Assembly: GCF_029632765.1 (NCBI RefSeq)
Contig: NZ_CP121247.1
Span: 1,922,001 to 1,986,000 of the forward strand
Length of the DNA: 64,000 bases
Origin: Arcanobacterium wilhelmae
GTDB lineage: Bacteria > Actinomycetota > Actinomycetes > Actinomycetales > Actinomycetaceae
Direction of reading: 5' to 3'
Shown: in pieces, positions 42,859-50,772 of the stretch
Position numbering within the stretch: the first letter of the stretch is position 1
Layout: every line of letters begins with the position of its first letter
The notes under the pieces: generated by a model
What the model saw: the letters and a program-made list of their open reading frames with translations, nothing else
Databases searched by the model: none
What the model was told of the DNA's origin: nothing
Program-made: the position numbers and the translations under genes

Positions 42859-42958
42859 GCGGCCGCCGACGTCGGGGTTCGGCCCGGCCGTAACCTACGC
42901 ACCGGCGTCGTTCGGCCCGGACGGAACCTACGCACCGGCGTCGTTCGCACCGGCGTCG
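42859..42958. repeat. right boundary of cassette 2: repeat with 33-bp tandem unit
   Basis: Two 33-bp units (42878-42910, 42911-42943) plus a partial one. Overlaps the 3' end of the EamA gene (last codons DAGANDAGA then TAG at 42928). Confidence 0.9.
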
Positions 42959-43917
42959 CGACGGCGCTTCCACACACGCATCGTCGCCAACCGCTGGCGA
43001 AAGTGCCGCTTGCGGCGGCGTCTCCACGGACGCACCGGGTGCGCAGCGAAGCGGGAGTTAGTGGTGAGCGCGCGGACGCCGTCGAGCGCAAGAAGCGCAA
43101 CTGCCGCCCAAATCCCGCCATACGTCCAGATCTGGCCGGGCGCGATGGACTCGCCGAGCGCGAGCGCCGCAAACGTCACGAGCACCGGCTCGACGTAACT
43201 GAGCAAGCCAAATAGGCCATACGGAAGCATCCGGGCCGCAACCACGTAACCGATCACACCCAAAACGCTCATCACTCCCACGCCGAGCATGACGGCGAGA
43301 AGCCGGGCGTCGGTGACGATCCGCAAAAAGGTGTGGCTCCCCGACGCCATCCACAAAGCCACCGGAAGAGCGAAGGTCATCTCCCAGGCGAGAGCAGAGA
43401 CGCCGTCGGTGTGAAAATAGCGGCGCACCACGAAATACGCGGGATAACCGAGCGCGATGAACAGCGCCACCCCGCCGAGGCTGCCCGTGCGGATCACCTC
43501 GAACACGACTGCCGCCGCAGCGACGAGCGCCGCAACCGCGGTGAGCGGGCTCATCTTTTCTTTGTAGAGTACGCGCCCGATCACCACCATCACGAGCGGC
43601 ATCAGGAAGTAGCCGAGCGCAACCTCCAGCGCGCGGCCCGCCTGCGGCGCCCAGCCGAATAGCCACATTTGGGCGGCGAGCATCGGCGCACAGAACGCGT
43701 AGGCGATGAGGCGGCGCGGGTTCGTGCGCATGCGTTTGAGCTCGAGCCAATAGCCGCGGAGTTTGCCGACCGCCGCGAGCGCGATCAGCACGCCCGGCAC
43801 CGTCATCACCATGCGCCATGCCCACAGCTCGATGCCGTTCAGCGGCGCGGCGAGCGCGGCGAGGTATGAGAACAGCGCGAACGAGAGCGAGGTTACGAGA
43901 GAAATTAGAGTGCCCAT
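42928..43917 (-). CDS. EamA-family drug/metabolite transporter
   Basis: 329 residues from ATG 43917 (GGAATGG upstream; extended frame upstream overlaps the divergent AKR gene and is rejected). Ten predicted membrane helices with duplicated EamA halves (GYFLMPLVMVVIGRVLYKEK and LLSYVEPVLVTFAALALGES motifs), similar to RarD. Substrate unknown. The last 40 residues are an Arg-rich tail ending in DAGANDAGA encoded by boundary repeats of cassette 2. Confidence 0.85.
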   Translation of the reverse strand: MGTLISLVTSLSFALFSYLAALAAPLNGIELWAWRMVMTVPGVLIALAAVGKLRGYWLELKRMRTNPRRLIAYAFCAPMLAAQMWLFGWAPQAGRALEVALGYFLMPLVMVVIGRVLYKEKMSPLTAVAALVAAAAVVFEVIRTGSLGGVALFIALGYPAYFVVRRYFHTDGVSALAWEMTFALPVALWMASGSHTFLRIVTDARLLAVMLGVGVMSVLGVIGYVVAARMLPYGLFGLLSYVEPVLVTFAALALGESIAPGQIWTYGGIWAAVALLALDGVRALTTNSRFAAHPVRPWRRRRKRHFRQRLATMRVWKRRRDAGANDAGA

Positions 43918-43996
43918 CCATTCCAGACTATCGGGGGCGACCGGCTGGCCCCAAAAGATGGGGCGAGCACCGGCGTTGGCGTGGGAGAATTGGCGC

Positions 43997-44842
43997 ATGG
44001 ATATCACGTTGAATACTGGATCGCCGATCCCGCAGCTCGGCTTCGGCACGTACAAGATCGACGACGGCGGGGCGCCTGAAGCGGTGGCCGGTGCGATCGC
44101 GGCCGGCTACCGGCATGTTGACACCGCACAGATGTACGGCAACGAGGCCGGCGTGGGCGCGGGGATCGCGCAGTCGGGCGTGGCACGCGAGGATATTTTC
44201 TTAACGACGAAGCTGGACAATCCGAATCATCGGCCTGACGACGTGCGGCGGACGTTGGGAGAGTCGCTGGAGCGTCTGGGCACGGATTACGTGGATTTGT
44301 TCCTCATGCATTGGCCTCTTCCGGGCGAATACGACGGCGATTTCATCTCCACGTATCGCGTGATGGAGGAGTTTGTGGCGAGCGGTGAGGTGCGGGCGAT
44401 TGGCGTGTCCAACTTCCAAACTCACCACTTGGAGAAGCTGATGGCCGCAACCCAGATCGTGCCGGCCGTAAACCAGATCGAGATTCACCCGCGCTTCCAG
44501 AACCGCACGGTTGCCGCGTACTGCCAGGCGCATGGGATCGCCGTGGAATCATGGAGCCCGCTGGGGCGTGGGCGCTCGCTGGAGTTGCCGGCGATCGTGG
44601 AGATCGCGGAGCGTCTGGGGGCGAGGCCGGCGCAGGTGGTGCTGGCGTGGCACCTGGCGAAGGGCTTCGTGGCGATCCCGAAGTCGATCACCCCGGCGCG
44701 CCAGGTGGAGAATTTTGGCGCGCTTGAACTGGAACTTTCGGCGGGTGATGTTGCCGCGATCGACGCCCTCGATCTGGGCGAGCGCGGGCGCGTGGGCATG
44801 AACCCGGATACGATGGAGCGCGGCGAAGGCGCTGCGGAGTAA
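43997..44842 (+). CDS. aldo/keto reductase
   Basis: 281 residues. Catalytic tetrad visible: Asp and Tyr in GYRHVDTAQMYGNE, Lys in FLTTKLDN and His in LFLMHWPLPG. NADPH-binding end IPKSITPARQVEN. Closest in form to 2,5-diketo-gluconate reductase-type AKR5 enzymes; physiological substrate unknown. Followed by a hairpin terminator. Confidence 0.93.
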   Translation: MDITLNTGSPIPQLGFGTYKIDDGGAPEAVAGAIAAGYRHVDTAQMYGNEAGVGAGIAQSGVAREDIFLTTKLDNPNHRPDDVRRTLGESLERLGTDYVDLFLMHWPLPGEYDGDFISTYRVMEEFVASGEVRAIGVSNFQTHHLEKLMAATQIVPAVNQIEIHPRFQNRTVAAYCQAHGIAVESWSPLGRGRSLELPAIVEIAERLGARPAQVVLAWHLAKGFVAIPKSITPARQVENFGALELELSAGDVAAIDALDLGERGRVGMNPDTMERGEGAAE

Positions 44843-44856
44843 CAAACTTTCTGACT

Positions 44857-44887
44857 GTGAGGGAGAGCCAGCTCGGCTCTCCCTCAC
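44857..44887 (+). terminator. aldo/keto reductase terminator
   Basis: GTGAGGGAGAGCC / GGCTCTCCCTCAC, short loop, then GTTTT. Confidence 0.85.
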
Positions 44888-44972
44888 GTTTTCGCGGATG
44901 TCCCCCGGTTTCTCTCTTTCTGCGTGAAACAATATGGGCAGCTGTGAGGTAGTCGAGGGAGAGGAGACGAAA

Positions 44973-45686
44973 GTGGAGAACGCTCAGGGGGCGACGGCGC
45001 CGCGCGAGATTCGCTCGGCGGCGGAGATTTTGCCCGAGGCTCGCGAGTTTGTGCGCGAACATTTGGCGGGTGCGAAGGCCAGTGAATATGGCCGGCGCTA
45101 CCGCTACGAGCATTGTCTGCGCGTAGCACGGATCGGGCGCGAGATCGCGATTGCTGAGGATATGGATCCGGATCTGCTCGAGCTCGGGTGCCTTCTCCAC
45201 GATGTCGGAAAGTATGACGCCGAGGTGCCGGTGGATCACGGACGCGCGGGCGGTCTGGTTGCGCTCGAGTTTTTGCTGGCGGAGGGCCTGCCGGCCGTGC
45301 AGGCCGAGGAGCTCGCGCAGGGAATCGCAATGCACACGGACGGTTTGTGGAATGCCCGCAGCGATGATGAGGGCTCGCCGCGCGATGCCCGCGGCCGCGA
45401 GTATTTGAGCTTCGATCGGGAGCCGAGCCTGCTGGCGCGTTCAATTGGCGACTGCGACAATGTGGATCGTTTCTCGCTGTATCGCGTGGCCGATACGCTG
45501 CGATATGTGCGCTTCATGGAGAAATCCACGCACGAGCAACGCGTTTGGATCGCCGGCAACCTTGAATACCTCGATTCACAGTATTCTTACCAGTGTTCAA
45601 CCGCAGCGGCCCAGGCCCGCTGGGAGCGGGCACTGGCCCGCCAAATTGAGTTCTACCAGGGCCTCGCCACCGAAATCGGTGAGTAA
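44973..45686 (+). CDS. HD-domain phosphohydrolase
   Basis: 237 residues; GTG 44973 follows GAGAGGAG, so the upstream ATG 44934 is not preferred. HD motif: YEHCLRVARIG (His), CLLHDVGKYD (His-Asp), later IAMHTDG and GDCDNVDR (Asp). Metal-dependent phosphohydrolase; substrate not assignable (nucleotide or small phosphoester). Confidence 0.88.
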   Translation: MENAQGATAPREIRSAAEILPEAREFVREHLAGAKASEYGRRYRYEHCLRVARIGREIAIAEDMDPDLLELGCLLHDVGKYDAEVPVDHGRAGGLVALEFLLAEGLPAVQAEELAQGIAMHTDGLWNARSDDEGSPRDARGREYLSFDREPSLLARSIGDCDNVDRFSLYRVADTLRYVRFMEKSTHEQRVWIAGNLEYLDSQYSYQCSTAAAQARWERALARQIEFYQGLATEIGE

Positions 45687-45716
45687 TTTCCGGAGTGATA
45701 CTTGGCAAGTGTGCAA

Positions 45717-45780
45717 TTTCGCCAACCTCAATCGCTTTTTAGCCGTATATACGCCCAAGAGTCGATTGAGGTTGGCGAAA
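45717..45780. repeat. 18-bp inverted repeat with 28-base spacer
   Basis: TTTCGCCAACCTCAATCG (45717-45734) and its perfect complement (45763-45780). Lies between convergent genes; could terminate both, though the long spacer and lack of U-run are unusual. Confidence 0.75.
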
Positions 45781-45831
45781 AAGTAGGTTGACCGAGTATC
45801 ACCTTGGCCTGCGGCTGACCATCAGCACAAA

Positions 45832-46650
45832 CTACTGCACGGAGGTGTGGCGTTCGATCGAGCGCACGCCCCACCAGGTCACGCCGCCAAGAAGTACAAA
45901 GTTCGCTGGGATGAAACCTAATCCGAGCACATTCGGCTGTCCTCCTGTCCGAAGAGCCTCAACGAACTGCGGGAGCATGAACCCCCAGCTCAGGGAACCA
46001 CTCTCGAGATTCATCACTCCTGGAATCGCCAGCATCCCCACAACGGACACTACCTGCGAGGCTACGTAGAGGACCACCAGCGCACTCACAAACCCGCCAA
46101 CGCCGAACTTCTGATACTTCTCCTGAGCCGTGATCGAGATGAGCGCCGCAACAGCTGCCACATCGAGGAACAAAACCACGAGCGTCAGCACAAGGCCGGC
46201 CACGAAGTAGCCCGTTCCCATTGCCGTCAGAGTATTCCACAGGGGTGCCAAAGCTTGAGAAAAACTGATTCCTGCTTTACTGCCGTAGTGCCACATGATC
46301 GACAGAACGGCGAGGAGGACGATCAGGATCGAGGCAACCAGCACTAGGTATGCGAACACCACCTTCGCCCAGAAGATTTCGCGGCCCCTCGCCGGCACTG
46401 AGAAGGTGAAGTAGGCGCGCGGCCCACGCATTGTGCGCCAGTACCCAATCGCAAGTATCACAGCCGTGGCAACAACAGCCGCGCCCGCGCCTCCTACGGC
46501 GGCGCCCGATGCCATCCCCGAAACAACACCGATTCCAAGCATCTGCAAGGGGAACGAGAGCGCCACAATCACGAGCGCTACGGTAAGCGTCCCCAGGACA
46601 ACCGTTTTCTTGTGATCGATCCATTCCTGCGCAAGAAGTTTTCCAAACAT
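45832..46650 (-). CDS. ABC-2-type permease
   Basis: 272 residues with six predicted membrane helices. Its ATG overlaps the ATPase stop (TGATG). Pairs with the adjacent ATPase; together with the GntR/YtrA-type regulator this is the layout of envelope-stress or peptide-antibiotic response transporters. Confidence 0.85.
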   Translation of the reverse strand: MFGKLLAQEWIDHKKTVVLGTLTVALVIVALSFPLQMLGIGVVSGMASGAAVGGAGAAVVATAVILAIGYWRTMRGPRAYFTFSVPARGREIFWAKVVFAYLVLVASILIVLLAVLSIMWHYGSKAGISFSQALAPLWNTLTAMGTGYFVAGLVLTLVVLFLDVAAVAALISITAQEKYQKFGVGGFVSALVVLYVASQVVSVVGMLAIPGVMNLESGSLSWGFMLPQFVEALRTGGQPNVLGLGFIPANFVLLGGVTWWGVRSIERHTSVQ

Positions 46651-47345
46651 CAGCGGTATTCCTTTCGTGCGAGGGAGTCGATGGAGAGCCCGGTTTGTGC
46701 GCGGAGGTCGTCGGCGTTGCCCGAATAGAGCACGCGTCCGTCTTTGATCATCACCACATCGTCGAAGATGGTCTCGACGTCGGAGACGAGGTGGGTGGAA
46801 ATAAAGAGCAACGCATCCTCTGGGAAATCCCGCAGGATCCCTTCGAGGATCACGGTGCGGGCACCCGGGTCCACCCCGGAGATCGGTTCGTCGAGGAGGT
46901 AGGCTTTCGCGCGGCGCGACATCACGAGCGCCACTTGCACTTTCTCGCGCGTACCCTTGGAGAGTTCCTTGAGTTTCGCGCCAGGTTCGATGTGAAAGAA
47001 CTCGAGCAGGCGCAGGGCTTTCGGTTCGTCGAAGTCGGCGAAGAAGCGCGAGTAGAGGCGCACGGCGTCGGCTACCTTTTGTTCTGTGTTCAGGAACTCG
47101 TCACTGGGCAAGAAAGCGACCTGCGCTTTGGTGGCGAGCCCGGGCGCACCCCCGGCGATCTGCACAGTGCCGGTGTATTCCTGTATCAGCCCGGCGAGGA
47201 TCTTCAGGAGCGTTGTTTTGCCGGACCCGTTGTTGCCGATCAGTCCAACAACGCGCCCCGGGTAGAGGTCAAGCCTGATCGTGTCGAGGGCGGTGAGTTT
47301 TCCGTATTTCTTTGTCAGCGAGTCAACGTGAATCAAAGGTTCCAT
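46650..47345 (-). CDS. ABC transporter ATP-binding protein (YtrB-like)
   Basis: 231 residues: Walker A GNNGSGKTTL, degenerate signature LSKGTREKVQVAL, Walker B AYLLDEPISGVD, H-loop FISTHLVSD. Belongs with GntR-linked ABC-2 exporters; operon gntR-ATPase-permease. Confidence 0.93.
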   Translation of the reverse strand: MEPLIHVDSLTKKYGKLTALDTIRLDLYPGRVVGLIGNNGSGKTTLLKILAGLIQEYTGTVQIAGGAPGLATKAQVAFLPSDEFLNTEQKVADAVRLYSRFFADFDEPKALRLLEFFHIEPGAKLKELSKGTREKVQVALVMSRRAKAYLLDEPISGVDPGARTVILEGILRDFPEDALLFISTHLVSDVETIFDDVVMIKDGRVLYSGNADDLRAQTGLSIDSLARKEYR

Positions 47346-47354
47346 CGTTGTTCC

Positions 47355-47717
47355 TTAATCTGTGGTGGTCCAGCGCTGCGCAAGGAGTTTCGTTGCCCCG
47401 TCGAGCGAAAGACCGAGGCCGCGAAGCGAAGCGATGTGACGGTCAGTTTGCTCGATGGCTACGGCTTCCCGACGTCGGGCGATCACCTTTTCGTCGGTTG
47501 TCACGAAGCGCCCTTGGGTACGTTCCGCGACAGTGAGCCCGTCGTCGTCGAGTGTGCCGAGCGCTCGCTGGATTGTGTTGGGGTTTGCTCCCGCTTCGAG
47601 CGCGAGTTCGCGCACGCTGGGGATTTTCGCGCCTGGTTGCCATTCGCCGGAGATGATTTTATGGCCAAAGTTCTCCGCCAGCTGGATCCAGATGGGGCGG
47701 GAATCGTCGAAACTCAT
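47355..47717 (-). CDS. GntR-family (YtrA subgroup) transcriptional regulator
   Basis: 120 residues; ATGs at 47720 and 47717 follow AAAGGG. Winged helix SGEWQPGAKIPSVRELALEAGANPNTIQRAL is the GntR signature, and the short helical C-terminus (no large effector domain) defines YtrA-type repressors. Likely autoregulates via the palindrome just upstream. Confidence 0.9.
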   Translation of the reverse strand: MSFDDSRPIWIQLAENFGHKIISGEWQPGAKIPSVRELALEAGANPNTIQRALGTLDDDGLTVAERTQGRFVTTDEKVIARRREAVAIEQTDRHIASLRGLGLSLDGATKLLAQRWTTTD

Positions 47718-47730
47718 CATCACCCTTTCC

Positions 47731-47758
47731 TGTATCACTGTATTAATACACTAATACA
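47731..47758 (-). promoter_or_regulatory. YtrA-type operator upstream of gntR
   Basis: Palindromic core TGTATTAATACA with flanking TGATAC/GTATTA half-sites, 11 bases upstream of the gntR start codon; resembles the GTGTAxTAxxTAxTACAC operators of this family. Confidence 0.75.
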
Positions 47759-48054
47759 ATCTCACGTCGGTCCGGCTGTGTCAAGCAAGTAATACAGAGG
47801 CGCAAAACTCATCGCCAGCCGAAGCAGAAATCCCGCGCATCATTCCCCGAACTGAACATCGCGGCGTTCCAATATCCCCACACCAAAACCCAAACAACAC
47901 CCGAAACACCCTCATGCCAATGAAGTCAAAATCCACACAGCCTGTGGATAACTGTTCGTTCTGTTTGACCTATTTTGATTTAATTTTCTTGCCTCCACCC
48001 AAAGCGGGAGATATACTGCGAAGCAAATTTAGATATATCGAGGAGGTGAAAGCG
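47759..48054. other. intergenic region before vapBC
   Basis: No gene seen. Near the vapB start, GATATA and TAGATATATC (about 48010-48039) could form the VapBC autoregulatory operator. Confidence 0.5.
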
Positions 48055-48258
48055 ATGAAGACATTGATTGATATCGACGAAAAAGTCCTCCAGCAAGTGA
48101 TGGAGATGACCGGCGCTCCCACAAAGAAGGCTGCTGTGAACGAGGTGCTCGCAAACTATGTGCGCCAGCAAAACATGTTGAGGTACATTGACCTCCTGAA
48201 AACCGGAATCCTCAAAGATCTTGACGATCCCGAAGTGATTCGCGAGGCTCAGCGATGA
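48055..48258 (+). CDS. vapB: type II antitoxin, VapB family
   Basis: 67 residues, strong GAGGAGGTG upstream. Ribbon-helix-helix start (MKTLIDIDEKVLQQVMEMTG) and TKKAAVNEVLANYVRQQ, typical of VapB2-type antitoxins with a C-terminal toxin-binding tail. Overlaps vapC by 4 bases. Confidence 0.9.
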   Translation: MKTLIDIDEKVLQQVMEMTGAPTKKAAVNEVLANYVRQQNMLRYIDLLKTGILKDLDDPEVIREAQR

Positions 48259-48695
48259 ACACTTATTTCTTGCTCGACAATTCTGCCCTGCAACGAATCT
48301 ACCGAAGTGACGCCGTCCTCATAGCCATCACCGATCTGAGCAAATCAGGACTCGTCGCCTCATGCCTCACGCAATCGCTCGAGGGTGGCTACAGCGCACG
48401 TTCCCTACGAGATTGGACATTGAAACGACAGGCCGAAGCCGCATCAACTCGCTTCCTCCCGCCGATTCCCGACGTCGCGGCCATCGCCTTGCGTATGCAG
48501 GAGGCGCTTTTCGCGGCTGGGTGCGGACGCGCAGTTGGAGTGAGCGATCTGCAGATAGCGGCGACGGCGGTGGCGCACTCGAACGAGAAACAACGAGTGA
48601 TCGTGGTGCACTACGATTCGGATTTCGAAACCCTCGCGGAGGTTTTCCCCGAGTTCAAACAGCGCTGGATCGTGCCGCGCGGAACCGTCGATTAA
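48255..48695 (+). CDS. vapC: type II toxin, VapC family PIN-domain ribonuclease
   Basis: 146 residues. PIN acidic residues: Asp8 (LLDNSAL), Glu in SLEGGYSA, Asp in VSDLQIAATA, and Asp in HYDSDFETLA. Expected to cleave tRNA or rRNA when freed from VapB. Intact. Confidence 0.92.
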   Translation: MNTYFLLDNSALQRIYRSDAVLIAITDLSKSGLVASCLTQSLEGGYSARSLRDWTLKRQAEAASTRFLPPIPDVAAIALRMQEALFAAGCGRAVGVSDLQIAATAVAHSNEKQRVIVVHYDSDFETLAEVFPEFKQRWIVPRGTVD

Positions 48696-48813
48696 GTCCG
48701 CCCGCTACGCTCACTTGGCCGGTACCGGCAACGAGACAGCACCGGCAGGCGAGATGCGCACTCACACTACATTCACAAAGCCAGTCCAGCGCAAGAATCA
48801 GTGCCCATCTGTC

Positions 48814-50175
48814 TTATTCGCCGCCGATATCCATTCCGCCGAAGTTCGAGAAGCGCGCAAAATGGCCCTGGAACGCAAGTTCCACCGAGCCGGTTGGCCC
48901 GGAACGATGCTTGCCGATGATAACTTCAGCGGGCGGCGCTTCCATTCCCGCTTCTTCAGCATCGGGGCGGTTGATGAGGATCACGACGTCCGCATCCTGT
49001 TCCAGCGATCCCGATTCACGAAGGTCAGAAACCTGCGGGCGGCGATCGTTGCGTTTCTCAGCATCACGGTTGAGCTGGGAAATCGCGATGATCGGGATCT
49101 CGAGCTCCTTCGCCAGAAGCTTGATCGAGCGCGAGAACTCCGAAACTTCTTGCTGGCGAGATTCCGGCGAGCGCCCGCCGCTCGTGAGGAGCTGCAGGTA
49201 GTCGATCACCATCAGCTCAATACCTTCCTGCTGGCGCAGGCGGCGCGCCTTCGCACGGATCTCGCTCATCGTGAGGTTCGGCGAATCGTCAACGAACATA
49301 GGCGCATCGCCGATCCGCTCGATTGTCTGTGCGATGGTTTCCCAGCCCTTTTGATCGACGTTGCCGCGAATCAGATCCCTCAAGAACAGTGAACCCTCGG
49401 CGGCGAGCACACGCATCATCAGTTCGTTTCGGTTCATTTCGAGAGAGAAGAAGGCAACCGGCTTGTTCTCCCGAATCGCAGCATGGCGGCAGAAATCCAT
49501 TGCGAGAGTGGATTTACCCATGCCGGGGCGCGCGGCCACAATAATCATCTGCGACGATCGCAAGCCGGAGAGCACGTTATCCAGATCGGTGAAGCCAGTA
49601 GACAACCCTGCAAGCCCACCGTTACGCGCTGCGTTGGCTTCGATCTCTTCGATCAGCCCGGGCACCACTTCGCCGATCGCCGCATAATCCTGGGAGACAC
49701 GCGAGGAGGTCATCGCGAACATCTCTGATTGCGCCTTGTTCAGCAGTTCGGCAACATCACCGCCCTCAGTGCTGTAACCGAGTTGCGCGATACGCGTGCC
49801 TACCTCGACCAGCGAGCGCAACTGCGCCTGCTCACGAACGATCTGCGCGTAATACGTGGTGTTTGCGGCGGTCGGCACCCCGGCAACCAGTGTGTGTAGG
49901 TAGGCGCGTCCGCCGATCTGCTCAAGTTTTCCGCGGCGATCGAGTTCGCCGCCAACCAGCACCGCGTCGGCCGGTTCACCTCGCGAGAAAAGGTCCATGA
50001 CCACTTCGAAGATGGTTGCGTGAGCCGGGCGGTAGAAATCGTTCGCCCGCAACACTTCCACGACCTCGGCGATCGCATCCTTGGACAGCATCATGCCGCC
50101 AAGCACGCTCATCTCTGCCTCAAGATTCTGCGGCGGTGTGCGCTCAAAGCTCGAGTTTGCAACGACTTCGCTCAC
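48814..50175 (-). CDS. dnaB: replicative DNA helicase
   Basis: 453 residues from GTG 50175 (GAGAAAGAGG six bases upstream; ATG 50214 is the longer option). N-terminal DnaB domain (PPQNLEAEMSVLGGMML), Walker A ARPGMGKSTLAMDF, Walker B LMVIDYLQLL, DnaB motif 4 IIAISQLNRD and C-terminal ESGSLEQDADVVILINR with arginine finger. No intein. Hexameric fork helicase. Confidence 0.97.
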   Translation of the reverse strand: MSEVVANSSFERTPPQNLEAEMSVLGGMMLSKDAIAEVVEVLRANDFYRPAHATIFEVVMDLFSRGEPADAVLVGGELDRRGKLEQIGGRAYLHTLVAGVPTAANTTYYAQIVREQAQLRSLVEVGTRIAQLGYSTEGGDVAELLNKAQSEMFAMTSSRVSQDYAAIGEVVPGLIEEIEANAARNGGLAGLSTGFTDLDNVLSGLRSSQMIIVAARPGMGKSTLAMDFCRHAAIRENKPVAFFSLEMNRNELMMRVLAAEGSLFLRDLIRGNVDQKGWETIAQTIERIGDAPMFVDDSPNLTMSEIRAKARRLRQQEGIELMVIDYLQLLTSGGRSPESRQQEVSEFSRSIKLLAKELEIPIIAISQLNRDAEKRNDRRPQVSDLRESGSLEQDADVVILINRPDAEEAGMEAPPAEVIIGKHRSGPTGSVELAFQGHFARFSNFGGMDIGGE

Positions 50176-50772
50176 GGGGTACCTCTTTCTCTCGGCCCCC
50201 ATCATATCCGCCACCTACGACAGTTTTTCCGGTTCACTTTTTTCTCACATTCCCGACGCCGGAGCCCGGCGATTTTGGTCCGGTACCCGACGTTCACCAG
50301 TCACTTGGTCAGCTTAAAAAGTTTTAAGTACACTTCATATTTTTCTATTTTCGAGCAAAATTTTAAGTACGTTCAAAATTTTTCATTCCCGACGCCGGTG
50401 CTCGGCGCACATACGCAGGAAGAGGTGTCTCTCCAGGGCTACTACTCGGGCGAAGCAGGGCGCGCTTCGGGCGACTCGGGGTTAGCGAGCGCATGACGCC
50501 AGACACGCGCCTCGAGCGCGGGATCTCCGCGCGAGCTCGTACGCCTCCGGCGGAGCCCACCGAATGCGGACGCAGCCGCCCCCTCCCCACCGGCGTCCGA
50601 CGTCACCCTCCCCACCGGCGTCCGACGTCACCCTCCCCACCGGCGTCCGACGTCACCCTCCCCACCGACGTCGGGAGCGCCACACCACCCACGCCGCGAG
50701 CGCCCTTAATTTCCGCCACAAATCGGCGTAAGCTGGAAAGAACTGTTTACACGCGCCACCTTGAGGAACCGT
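50176..50772. other. 597-base intergenic region with repeats between dnaB and MFS gene
   Basis: Contains two near-identical pieces CATTCCCGACGCCGG (50250, 50384) around an AT-rich part with two TTTTAAGTAC copies (50324, 50360), then a 25-bp tandem repeat. No convincing gene; an ORF at 50493-50906 overlaps the MFS start and is repeat-encoded. Confidence 0.7.
50581..50675. repeat. 25-bp tandem repeat, nearly four copies
   Basis: Unit CCCTCCCCACCGGCGTCCGA + CGTCA at 50581, 50606 and 50631, then a partial divergent copy ending in GACGTCGGG. Built from the genome-wide GACGYCGG motif. Confidence 0.93.

Noticed and set aside
46695..47792. 365-residue plus-strand frame across the GntR/ABC operon
   Set aside because: Antisense to three genes with clear motifs and coupled starts.
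48814..50214. intein or phage origin for dnaB
   Set aside because: Protein is continuous with normal length and no intein motifs; neighbouring genes are not phage-like.
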